12,446 nucleotides of DNA from Neocallimastix lanati (nom. inval.). Its lineage: Eukaryota > Neocallimastigomycota > Neocallimastigomycetes > Neocallimastigales > Neocallimastigaceae. Within the stretch, counting starts at the first letter, position 1, and the number at the start of each line of letters is the position of its first letter. The position numbers and the translations under genes are program-made. The notes beneath the pieces are model-generated. The model was not told the DNA's origin and searched no databases. It saw nothing but the letters and a program-made list of their open reading frames with translations. This document shows positions 1-11,735 of this stretch, one piece after another. The stretch is from positions 1 through 12,446 of the forward strand of contig JACVTC010000672.1 of NCBI GenBank assembly GCA_016946835.1. The letters run 5' to 3'.

Positions 1-90
1 AAAAAAAAAAAAAAAAAAAAATTTTTATCTATATAAATATATTACTATAGCATCATATTTATATTTTTCTATTATTTATTTTTTATTTTA

Positions 91-170
91 ATATTATTTA
101 TTTATTTCTATATTATTTATTTATTTCTATGTTATTTATTTATTTATTTCTATATTATTTATTTTTATTT
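91..170. repeat. T/A minisatellite with recurring TTCTAT word
   Basis: A short imperfect tandem repeat. The word TTCTAT followed by ATTATTTATTTAT-like sequence recurs at 106, 125 and 148, giving units of about 19 to 23 bases. It grades into plain T-rich sequence on both sides. This looks like slippage-generated low-complexity DNA and no function is proposed. Confidence 0.5.
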
Positions 171-584
171 ATTTTACTTTATTTTTTTTTTTTTTTTTTT
201 TATTTGTTTATTTCTATTTTTTTTTTTATTATTTATATTTTGATGGGTTTGAAGATGATTCATTCATTGATTTTATAATATTAATGATAAGATATATATA
301 TGTTTAATTATTTTTTATTAATTAGAAAATATAAATTAACTAAAAAATATAAAACTTTTATTCTATATTACTTTATAAATTATTTTATTATTTAATATTA
401 TTATTTAAAATTCCCTTTAATGTATTTAATTTTGATATTATAAAGGAATATAATATGTTAAAGTTTAATAAAATATAATTAATAAATGAATAATAAAAAA
501 ATATTGTTAATAAACGAGCCTTTTTTTTTATTATTACGATAATTGCATACTATATAATAATAGTAAAAAGAAAAATGTTTGTAA

Positions 585-960
585 AAAGATTAATATTTAT
601 AATATACAAATTGGTCACCCAAATTTTAATAAAATTTAAAGATTTTAATATAAATATAAAAGTTAATATTTTTATAAATTAAAAAGTAGAAATTAAATTG
701 TCCAATAAAAATTAAAATTAATTAAAAATAAATTATTTTAAATAATATGTATTCAAAAAATTACAAAAGGTAAAAAAATAAAATACGTAATTAAAAATAT
801 TAATAAAAAATTATTTATATATAAAGTTGTACAAATTTAAATTTTAGTATTTTTTAATAATTTATGTTGGTTCTTAAAAAAAAAAATTTTAATTTTTTGT
901 AATATTATAAAAATAATGATGATAATTTAATAGAATTAATAATCAGTTATACCCTTAATT
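585..960. repeat. Diverged duplicated flank, copy 1 (pairs with 3615-3990)
   Basis: Four C/G-containing anchor words occur in the same order and at similar spacing in both copies: TACAAATT followed by CCC (605 and 3635), TGTCCAATAAAA (699 and 3750), a TTGTACA word (about 827 and 3857), and TTATAC followed by CTTAA (947 and 3971). ATATTATAAAAATAAT also precedes the last anchor in both copies. In a region this AT-rich, shared A/T words mean little, but ordered anchors containing G and C are harder to get by chance. The copies differ by many substitutions and by a 30-A tract present only in the second. Confidence 0.5.
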
Positions 961-1518
961 ATATTTACATTTTAAATGTTAAAATAATTATAAAAATATA
1001 TTATTAAAATATTATTGATAAAAATAAATATATTTAATAATTTTTTAATATACAGAATTTAATGTTTTAAATTTTCAAACTTCGAAGTAAAATTACTCAA
1101 ATAATAATTAACTATTATATATATATTATATAAATTTTTATCACATTTCAAAATATTTTATCTAAAAATATTAAATTCAACAAATATATTTATATTTAAA
1201 AAAAAAAAAAGGAAAAAATATCATTATTCATATTTTTTCATGTTTATTTTATTATTTAAAATATAAATTATACAAAATTAGAGATAAATTTAGAATGATA
1301 TAAAATTTAATTAATTAAATACATTTTAAATAGTAGTGCTTAATATTTAAATTTTAGAAAAAAAATATATAAATTTTAATTTTTAATTTTTTTTTTTAAA
1401 TAGATATTTATAATTTCCCTTTAGTATTATTGCATTTCTATGTACCATATTATATTTAATTTTTGTATATATTATTTAAAATTTTAGAATATTAATTATT
1501 GTAATATAATTAATGGAT

Positions 1519-2694
1519 TTATTCATAACATTGATTTAAGATTTCTAAAATTTCATCATGTGTTACTTTCTTGAATCCTCCTCCTAAAATACATGAATTA
1601 GCAATTTCTGGTAACATTTCTTTAGTCGCTCCAAGTTCTTTAAGTGTCGTTATCATTCCACATTCTTTAGCAAACTTTTCCATACAAGAAATTCCTTCAA
1701 GGGCAACTTCTTCTTTACTCTTACCTGTATCATCGACATTCCAGATTTCTTTAGCAAATCTGACAAATTTATCTATTCCAAATTTACTTATATAACGATA
1801 ATATGGCATAGAAATAGCACATAATCCCATTCCATGTGCACAATTAGTGAATGCACTAAGTTGATGTTCAATATTATGAACTTCCCAATCTTGTTCTTTC
1901 GAGCATCCTGGAATACCACATAAAGTTACTGTGGCACACCACATAATATTACTTCGTGCTTCATAATCTAAAGGATTTTGAACTGCAATTTTAGCTGAAT
2001 GAATCACACTTCGATAAATACCTTCAATAATATAATCTGAAGTATTATCATCGAATCCTGAGAAATATTGTTCCATCAAATGTGACATACAATCAAAAAT
2101 ACCACTCACCATTTGATATTTAGAACAAGTGAAAGTATATTCAGGATTTAAAATAGAGAATCTTGGACAAAGACTTTTTGGGAAAGTTCTTCCTGTCTTA
2201 ATATTTCTATCTGTATCACTGATGACACTGGCAGTATCCATTTCACTTCCAGTACCTACCATTGTGAGAATTGAAGCAATTGGAACAATCTTTTGTTGAT
2301 CACCTAATGGTTCAGCATCAATCCAATAACTTTTGAAAACATCTTCACCTTCATAATAAGCAGCGGCTGACATTCCTTTGGCACAATCAATAACACTGCC
2401 ACCACCAACTGCTAAAACTAAATCAATATTATTATCTTTAATCATTTTAGCACCTTCAAGCATTTTACTTAAAACTGGATTTGATAAAATATTACTACAT
2501 TCGAAAACATTCTTTTCTGATTTCTTTAAGATAGCAATAACCTTATCATAAATTCCATTCTTTTTGATGGAACCACCTCCATAAGCTAATAAAATATTTT
2601 CCCCATAATTTTTTAATTCAGTTTCTAAATTATCTAAAGAATTTTTACCGAAATAAATCTTTGTTGGATTTTCAAAAGTAAAATCGAATTTCAT
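1519..2694 (-). CDS. Iron-dependent alcohol dehydrogenase (butanol dehydrogenase / YqhD-like)
   Basis: Predicted to interconvert alcohols and aldehydes with NAD(P)H in the cytosol; in a fermenting anaerobe the likely direction is aldehyde reduction to regenerate NAD(P)+. The 391-residue protein is full length for family III Fe-ADHs. The N-terminal half is the nucleotide-binding part: YGGGSIKKNG at 38-47, as in butanol dehydrogenases and YqhD, and VGGGSVIDCAKG at 96-107. A TGSEMD segment follows at 148-153. The C-terminal helical half carries the expected metal ligands Asp201 and His205 (FDCMSH), His273 (in VHNIEH) and His287 (CAHGMG), with the family's 14-residue spacing between the last two. 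Start: ATG at 2694 preceded by A-rich sequence; stop TAA at 1519-1521. There is no intron and no defect. Lack of introns and its bacterial-type motifs are compatible with bacterial acquisition, which is inference. Exact substrate and NADH versus NADPH use cannot be read off; the GGGS motif suggests NADPH. Confidence 0.95.
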   Translation of the reverse strand: MKFDFTFENPTKIYFGKNSLDNLETELKNYGENILLAYGGGSIKKNGIYDKVIAILKKSEKNVFECSNILSNPVLSKMLEGAKMIKDNNIDLVLAVGGGSVIDCAKGMSAAAYYEGEDVFKSYWIDAEPLGDQQKIVPIASILTMVGTGSEMDTASVISDTDRNIKTGRTFPKSLCPRFSILNPEYTFTCSKYQMVSGIFDCMSHLMEQYFSGFDDNTSDYIIEGIYRSVIHSAKIAVQNPLDYEARSNIMWCATVTLCGIPGCSKEQDWEVHNIEHQLSAFTNCAHGMGLCAISMPYYRYISKFGIDKFVRFAKEIWNVDDTGKSKEEVALEGISCMEKFAKECGMITTLKELGATKEMLPEIANSCILGGGFKKVTHDEILEILNQCYE

Positions 2695-2910
2695 TTTTAA
2701 TTATTTATTTTTAAAATAATGAATAAAATAATTAATAATTTATTATTATTAAATTTAAATTTATATAATAATATTTAATTGATATGAATAAAGAAAAAAG
2801 ATAAAGAAAATTTTATTCCTTTTATATAAAATTTTTTATAAATAAAGAAAACTAATCAATATATATATATATATACTCTCTATATATAATATAAACTATT
2901 ATTTTTTTTT

Positions 2911-3223
2911 TTTTTAAATTAAGTGGAACTTAATCCGTTTATTAGAATAATCCCAAATATTAAATAAAAATCTTTAAAATATTACTAATTAATATTGATA
3001 AAAATTAAAAAAGTTGAATAATTTATTAAATATTTAAAGGGATATCTTTATTATTATAAATAAAGATATTCAAAAAATTTAAAATGGAACGACCTCCGTC
3101 AGAATCAAATCTTCATGATTTTTCCCTCTGGATTAAATATTACTAATTATTATTGATAAAAATTAAAATTTGAATGATATATTAAAAATTTAATGGGTTA
3201 TCTTTGTTATTATAATTAAAATT
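2911..3223. repeat. Two-copy tandem repeat, unit about 160 bp
   Basis: The better-conserved halves are 2975-3060 and 3133-3219, offset by 158 bases: both read ATATTACTAATT, then ATTGATAAAAATTAAA, then GGGxTATCTTTxTTATTATAA in the same order. The less conserved first halves both contain GGAAC followed by TCCGT (2925-2938 and 3086-3100). An internal inverted repeat, ATATCTTTATT with AATAAAGATAT, sits at about 3043-3070. I do not recognise the unit; it could be two copies of a small mobile element or a local tandem duplication. Confidence 0.6.
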
Positions 3224-3614
3224 ATTTTTTATAGTATTCTTTTTTATTAATTTTTTTCTTTATTTTCATTTTACAATTTGATCTACATATTTTAGTTATT
3301 AAATAAAATAATGAATGAATGAGAAAATAATTTTATTAAAAACAAGGGTTTTCTTATTTAAAAAATTGAAAATATCCATTAAAATATAATAAAAATAATA
3401 AAAAAAATTTATAAAAATTATTAGCATATAAATATATTTATATATATAGATATATATAAAATTTAATGTTTAAATATATATATGTACATTACATATAATA
3501 TATGTAAATATGTAAATTCATGTGAAGTAAATTTTTTTATATGTAATATGTAACTCTTAAATATATTAATTGTGTGGTCTCATAACTAAATAAATAAATT
3601 AATAAATATTAATA

Positions 3615-3705
3615 AATCTAAAAAATGTAATATATACAAATTTGTTTCCCAATATTTATTAAAGATTTAAAGATTTTATAAATAGAATAATATTAAAAAT
3701 TAAAA

Positions 3706-3739
<34 letters not shown>

Positions 3740-3990
3740 AATTCAAAACTGTCCAATAAAATAATAAAAAATTAATTTAATTTATATATATTTTATATTT
3801 ATATGAATAAAAAATATTTGTATATAAAGTATTTGCATATAAAATTATTTATTAGATTGTACATAGCTCAAATATTTGATGATATAATGATGAATCTAAA
3901 TTTTATTATTTTTATATTATAAAAATAATTAATAATAATGCATATATCAATATCATTTATTTAAAATTACTTATACTCTTAAATATATAA
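3615..3990. repeat. Diverged duplicated flank, copy 2 (pairs with 585-960)
   Basis: The counterpart of the dehydrogenase 3' flank, recognised by four ordered anchor words (see 585-960). It lies on the same side of, and in the same orientation to, the dehydrogenase fragment at 4122-4298 as copy 1 does to the intact gene. This suggests both came from one duplication that later lost the intervening sequence: 947 to 1597 spans 650 bases, whereas 3971 to 4122 spans only about 150. Confidence 0.5.
3708..3737. repeat. Poly-A tract, 30 A
   Basis: An uninterrupted run of 30 A inside the second flank copy, with no matching run in the first copy. This length is compatible with slippage. It could also be the tail of a retroposed sequence, but I see no recognisable body upstream. 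Confidence 0.9.
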
Positions 3991-4009
3991 ATATTTTATA
4001 TAATCTAAT

Positions 4010-4113
4010 AATAATAAATTAATATTGTTTAAATTCATTTTAAAATATTATTAATAATAATACTAATAATAAATTAATATTGTTTAAGTTTATTCTAAGA
4101 TGTTATTAATAAA
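4010..4113. repeat. 55-bp-offset direct repeat, two copies
   Basis: ATAATAAATTAATATTGTTTAA occurs at about 4010 and again at about 4065, offset by 55 bases, and the similarity continues through the following 25 to 30 bases to about 4058 and 4113. The differences visible after the shared core are all transitions (A/G or C/T). The second copy ends eight bases before the dehydrogenase fragment begins. Confidence 0.65.
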
Positions 4114-4121
4114 ACTAAATT

Positions 4122-4298
4122 ATTAGCAATTTCTGATAACATTTCTTTAGTCGCTCCAAGTTCTTTAAGTGTCGTTATCATTCCACATTCTATAACAAAC
4201 TTTTCCATACAGGAAATTCCTTCAAGGGCAACTTCTTCCTTACTCTTACCTGTATCATCTATATTCCAGATATCTTTAGCAAATCTAACAAATTTATC
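4122..4298 (-). pseudogene. Alcohol dehydrogenase C-terminal fragment (duplicate)
   Basis: A 177-bp, gap-free duplicate of 1597-1773 of the intact gene, matching at 168 of 177 bases by hand alignment. It corresponds to residues 308-366, in the helical C-terminal half. Five residues differ (E316D, V320I, A342V, K343I, P362S). The reading frame is open across the copy and continues briefly on both sides (4095-4343), but the flanking residues are unrelated to the dehydrogenase. All nucleotide-binding motifs, all four metal ligands and the true C-terminus are absent, so no enzyme can be made. Four of the nine base changes leave the protein unchanged or share a codon with another change, which does not argue strongly for or against past selection. 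Most likely a dead remnant of a second gene copy. Confidence 0.9.
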
Positions 4299-4670
4299 AG
4301 TCAAATATTTGAATTGAATAATACAATAAATTAAGTTATTCACATTAACAACAATGGTAAAAAAAAAAATGTATGGAATACAATATTTTCATTATTTGTA
4401 AATTATCTCATAATACTTGAGACATATAATCAAAGATCAACAATTATCAATTATTAAATAAAAAAAATAAAAGTATACTTTTAATTTAAAATAGCAAATA
4501 TGATGTTTATTTAGTAAAATGATTCCATGCTAATGACGTAATAAAAAATTTTATTTGTTTTTCTTCAAATTTTATTTAAATTTTTTTTTAAATATTTTCT
4601 TATTTTTTATTTTTATTTTTTTTTTTTTTTTAAATTTTTATACTTTAGTGTTTTATCTATTTCTATTATC

Positions 4671-4701
<31 letters not shown>

Positions 4702-4824
4702 CAATAGTGTAATATATAGATTTTTAATTTATTTTTAAAATTACATTGTTTTTTATTAACATTTTAATATTTTTTTTTGTTCTTATTATTATTCTTATTA
4801 TTCTTATTATTCTTATTTTTTTCT
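4299..4824. other. AT-rich spacer with long T tracts downstream of CotH gene
   Basis: No gene can be supported. A T run of 29 lies at 4673-4701, and shorter ones are near 4575 and 4618-4631. These would be A-rich 3' flank of the minus-strand CotH-dockerin gene. A 17-base match (15 identical) to the dehydrogenase metal-ligand codons lies at 4421-4437; it is too short to annotate as a gene remnant on its own. Confidence 0.65.
4782..4815. repeat. Short TTC/TTA microsatellite after the CotH stop codon
   Basis: TTCTTATTA-type units repeat about four times just beyond the stop codon of the CotH-dockerin gene (4825-4827). On the coding strand it reads AATAAGAATAAT. It lies in the presumed 3' untranslated region and contains AATAA words that could serve polyadenylation, though such words are common in this DNA. 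Confidence 0.6.
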
Positions 4825-7968
<3,144 letters not shown>

Positions 7969-8232
7969 TTTAATTTTAATTTTCGTTTATTCGACGTTTA
8001 ATGTATAAATATGTTATATTTATGTACTTTTATTTTATATTTTATATTTTAGTTCAATATTAACTTGAGTTTAGGTAATTTTATATTTTTATTCAATTAT
8101 GAATATTATGTAATTTAAATTTTAACTTCCAATTATTTTTTTTTAATTAAAATTTATTAATACTATTAATATTTTTAATAATAATAATAATAATAATAAT
8201 ATTTATTTTATTTTATATAATATATATATTTA

Positions 8233-8337
8233 TTTTTTTCCCTATTTTTCTATTTTTCTATTTTTTCTATTTTTTTTATTTTTTATTTTATTTTATTTTA
8301 TTATTTTTTTTTCTAATTTTTTTTTTTTTTTTTAGTT
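8233..8337. repeat. T-tract with regular CTATTTTT units
   Basis: Starts as CTATTTTT units (three to four copies), becomes TTTTA pentamer repeats and ends in a run of T. Low-complexity DNA; on the minus strand it is an A-rich tract upstream of the CotH gene, which may exclude nucleosomes, but that is inference. Confidence 0.7.
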
Positions 8338-8818
8338 TTAAAATTTTAAAGAAACTTTATACATTTATATATATTTTTAACAATGTTTTAAGTACAATTG
8401 TTTTTTTCCATAATTAACAATAAAAAAAGGAAAACAGAAAAAATTTTTAATCTGAATAGAACATAAATTATAATAAAAATTAGTAATATTTATATTAAAT
8501 AACGCATAAAAGGAAGTTATAAATGTTATAAATAACAATGTATGATTTTTTTTTTTTTTTTATATCATTTCATAAAGACATATAACATAACATTCAATTA
8601 AATATAATTAATAAATTAAATAAATAAAATAGATAATAATAAATAAATAAGTTTAAAAATATTTCACTAATAAAAATTTATTAATATATTAATATATATA
8701 TTATATCTATTTATTAGTATTTAATCTTTTATATATTAATATATATTTTGTTTATAAAGATATTTTTAAAACATTCAGTAAAACTTTTACTAATTATATT
8801 AAATATTTTTTAAAGTTT

Positions 8819-8842
<24 letters not shown>
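8819..8842. repeat. Poly-A tract, 24 A
   Basis: An uninterrupted run of 24 A followed by GAGAAAAA. No recognisable element body lies upstream, so it is annotated only as a homopolymer. Confidence 0.9.
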
Positions 8843-8851
<9 letters not shown>

Positions 8852-10176
8852 TATTTAATATAATAATTAAAGTTTAAATTATAATTAAAATTAAATTAAA
8901 AAAATAATTAATATTAATTTTAATTATAATTTTCTAAAAAATTTTTTAGTTTGTGTTACACAAAATCATGATTATTAATAATAAAAATAAATATGAAAAA
9001 ATTTATTTATTTATTGATAAAAAAAAAAAAAACAATAAAAATATTTACAAAATATTATAGTATAATTTCTAAAATAAAAATATTAGTGAAATGTTCAAAA
9101 GTATATATATCCATGACATGTATAATTAGTTTTAAATATTTTGATATTATTGGTTTAAATTAATATTGAATAAATAAATATATATTATAAAATTTATAAA
9201 ATTAAGCTTTTTAAATTTATAAATGTTTAAATAAATTAATAAAAATGTTTATAAACCGAATGATAAAAAAAAAAAAGTATTTACATAAATGTAAATATTT
9301 ATATAGTTATAATTTATAAAATATTTATATATATATTTTTAATAAGAATCATAAATATCTTAATATAAATAACGTTTAATCATTATTTATTAGTTTTTAT
9401 ATGCTAAGGAAGGGTTCTTTACTTCCTTTTCTTCTTTGTTTAATCTGAATAAATATTATTATTATCATAAACAGTTATTTTTTTTTATATCAATTATATG
9501 TTTTAAAATTAATTATATTAATTTTTTTAGAAATATTAAAAATATTAATTTCATAATTATATTTATAATTTTTTTTTATTTATGGAAAAAGTATTTATAA
9601 TTTTTTTTTATTAATGGAAATTTTTTTTTTTTTGATAGTACAAAAAGTTTATGTATTATTTATATATAAATAATTGATAAAGTACACCTTGGTTCACTCT
9701 CTTACTGGAGAAGTTATATGAATTTATTTATGAAATTTATTAATATAATATAATTTTATTTACTTATTTATTAAATATTTATTTATTTATTTTATAATTT
9801 AAATTTATTTAATTAACTAATAATTTTTATAACTTCATATTAAATATTACTAAATTAATTTTACTAATAAAATATATTTATTTTGGCAATTTGTTATTAT
9901 AATTTTAACTATTTGAATTGCATGAATGGCAATTTGCAAAACTGCAAAATTACAAAGAATAAATATAAAGAAAAAGTATTCTTTATATAATACTCTTTAA
10001 TTATAAACTATTTTAAAATAATAAGAATTAAATATTTAGTTGAATATTATAAAAAGTATAATATAAATAATAAAATAATTATAAAATATAAAAATATAAT
10101 AAAAATATAATAAAAATAATTTAAAATGAAATAAAATAAAACTTAATTAATTTATAAATTATTTACATATTTACAT

Positions 10177-10207
10177 AACATAAAATTTATGTTATAAATT
10201 TTATGTT
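10177..10207. repeat. Perfect 14-bp hairpin
   Basis: AACATAAAATTTAT at 10177-10190 is the exact reverse complement of ATAAATTTTATGTT at 10194-10207, with a three-base loop GTT. A perfect 14-bp stem is notable even in AT-rich DNA, but no flanking gene uses it as a terminator in any obvious way. Confidence 0.85.
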
Positions 10208-10302
10208 TACATTAATTTTATGTATTTTTAGAGAATTTATGATATTACATAAATTTTTCTTATATCACGTTATTTCTGGATCATTTTATAAATCATATGA
10301 TA

Positions 10303-10320
10303 ATTAATCAAGTGATTAAT
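10303..10320. repeat. Short 8-bp hairpin
   Basis: ATTAATCA and TGATTAAT are reverse complements separated by AG, a nearly continuous palindrome. Probably too short to matter; recorded because it lies between the larger hairpin and the large inverted repeat. Confidence 0.6.
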
Positions 10321-10582
10321 TGATTTATTTTTATGTAATTATTAATAAAATAATTTATTAATAATTAAGGTTTTTATTTTCATTTCATATCATAATACAT
10401 GAATATATTTTATGGAAAAATTTTTTTTTCTTTATTCTTTGGCAAATAAAACTTAGGTATATTAGAATATAGAAGGTTTTAATAATTTGAATAATATTTA
10501 TAATATTTATAATAAAATTTGAATTTATATACCTTTAAAATATATTATCTTAGATTAATAATTTTTCATATATCATATATAA

Positions 10583-10726
10583 TGATATAAAACAAATATG
10601 TGTAGTAACATATTTGTATATTTAATAATAATTATTAAATATTAAATTATATCTTTTTGATAATAATTATTTTATTTCACTTTATTTTATGTCAATATGT
10701 ATTATTATAATTATAATAATTATAAT
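10583..10726 (+). repeat. Large inverted repeat, left arm
   Basis: 144 bases that match the reverse complement of 10975-11119 with four mismatches and one single-base gap by hand alignment, starting TGATATAAAACAAATATG and ending ATAATTATAAT. Each arm also contains its own hairpin: ACAAATATGT and ACATATTTGT at 10592-10601 and 10608-10617, loop GTAGTA. The arms flank a 248-base spacer. It could be the ends of a foldback or MITE-like element, or two opposed pieces of long terminal repeat. Confidence 0.88.
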
Positions 10727-10974
10727 ACTTTAATTCATATAAAATTTATATAGTTCTATATATTAGAATATATAATTAATATAATACTTATTTCTTATAA
10801 ATAGATTAGATTATTTATATTAGAAATAGAGAACTCTCTTGTAAAATTTTAGGAATTAGAATTATTATTTTATTTGTACGAATATTATAATTTTATTATT
10901 GAATTTTATTAAACAATCATTATTTTTAAAAACCCACTGCTTATAAATTATTAATAAATTATAATTTATTAATA
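10727..10974. other. Spacer of the large inverted repeat
   Basis: 248 bases between the arms, no open frame of note. Contains TTATAAATAG (near 10795-10804) followed about 25 bases on by AGAGAACTCTCTTG (10828-10841), and a CCCACTGC island at 10933-10940. A TATA-like box followed by such an island resembles the promoter part of a long terminal repeat, but this is only a resemblance. Confidence 0.4.
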
Positions 10975-11119
10975 ATTATAATTATTATAAATATAATAAT
11001 ACATATTGACATAAAATAAAGTGAAATAAAGTAATTATTATCAAAAAGATATAAATTTAATATTTAATAATTATTATTAAATACACAAATATGTTATTAC
11101 ACATATTTGTTTTATATCA
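10975..11119 (-). repeat. Large inverted repeat, right arm
   Basis: Reverse complement of the left arm (10583-10726) with four mismatches and one gap. Its own internal hairpin is ACAAATATGT (11085-11094) and ACATATTTGT (11101-11110) with loop TATTAC. It lies about 340 bases past the end of the integrase relic, on the side where the 3' long terminal repeat of that minus-strand element would be expected. Confidence 0.88.
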
Positions 11120-11455
11120 ATGTAATGTGATATTCCTTATGTTGTAGCTGGTTTAATAAGTGTATTTGAATTATTAATAGTTTTTATTAGTATCTTATTA
11201 TTTTATAATTACAATATTATTTCTACCAAAGAAAAACAAAGCAAGAGTTAGAATAATATTAATTATACTGTAAAGTATTAATAATATATAATTATTATAA
11301 ATAAATATAATAAATAAGAATATAATATTATATATTTTAATAATAATAATATATAAATAAAATAAGCTATTATATTAATTATATAAAATTTTAATAAAAA
11401 ATTTTTTTTTTTTATATATATAAAATATAAAAAACTAAATTTAAGTTCTTGAAAT
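11120..11455. other. AT-rich tract between inverted repeat and integrase relic
   Basis: No gene. This is the sequence immediately downstream of the minus-strand integrase reading frame. I could not find a clear polypurine tract or a paired TG...CA boundary for a long terminal repeat. Short islands at 11134-11160 and 11222-11255 are unassigned. Confidence 0.6.
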
Positions 11456-11702
11456 TTCATTCATTAAAAGGCAATATATTTTTAATATGGACGTTTCTTT
11501 TCAATTTTGTACCCTCCATAATATCCTGTAATTGAACTGTATTTCAAGATATGTCCTTAATTATATATGGACTAAGGAAATACGGTTCAAGTTTAGTCCG
11601 TTGGTGATTTCTAATTTTTACCAAATCACCAATTTTAAAATTTTTCTTATTTTCAATACTTTGTTGAGCCTGTCTTCTGCTTTGCCAATAATTTATAGTT
11701 CA

Positions 11703-11735
<33 letters not shown>

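Larger units (their letters stand above)
1..1518. other. AT-rich intergenic region, 3' flank of the dehydrogenase gene
   Basis: No gene can be supported here. The DNA is almost wholly A and T, begins with a run of 21 A, and includes long T runs (about 183-202). Only short islands with G or C are present, for example near 241-275 and 605-620. The stretch 585-960 is the part that recurs in diverged form at 3615-3990. The end next to the dehydrogenase stop codon would be its 3' untranslated region, but no polyadenylation site can be singled out in such sequence. Confidence 0.75.
2695..4121. other. AT-rich spacer between dehydrogenase and its fragment
   Basis: No gene can be supported. The first tens of bases would hold the promoter of the dehydrogenase, but no TATA element can be told apart from the general A/T background. 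The spacer holds a two-copy tandem repeat (2911-3223), runs of TA dinucleotides (about 2860-2890 and 3440-3480), a diverged copy of the dehydrogenase 3' flank (3615-3990), a 30-A tract and a 55-bp tandem repeat beside the gene fragment. Each is listed separately. Confidence 0.7.
7969..10582. other. 2.6-kb gene-poor AT-rich region upstream of the CotH gene
   Basis: No gene can be supported on either strand. The part just above 7968 is the presumed promoter and 5' untranslated region of the CotH-dockerin gene; TATA-like words are everywhere and none can be chosen. Contents: (AAT)n near 8178-8200, a C-interrupted T tract at 8233-8337, a 24-A run at 8819-8842, and hairpins at 10177-10207 and 10303-10320. 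Three short islands with more G+C (9408-9450, 9683-9713, 9915-9958) contain no open frame or RNA fold that I recognise. Confidence 0.7.

Noticed and set aside
1571-1795. Plus-strand 74-codon open frame
   Set aside because: It lies antisense to the well-supported dehydrogenase and matches nothing recognisable.
4095-4343. 82-codon minus-strand open frame as a separate small gene
   Set aside because: Only residues matching 308-366 of the dehydrogenase are meaningful; the ends are unrelated AT-rich sequence and all active-site parts are missing.
9683-9713. tRNA gene suggested by GGTTCA
   Set aside because: No A box, no acceptor or anticodon stem could be paired on either strand.
11278-11460. 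Minus-strand 60-codon open frame of Ile/Leu/Tyr/Phe
   Set aside because: Composition is what AT-rich non-coding DNA gives; not a credible membrane protein, and it begins right after the integrase stop.
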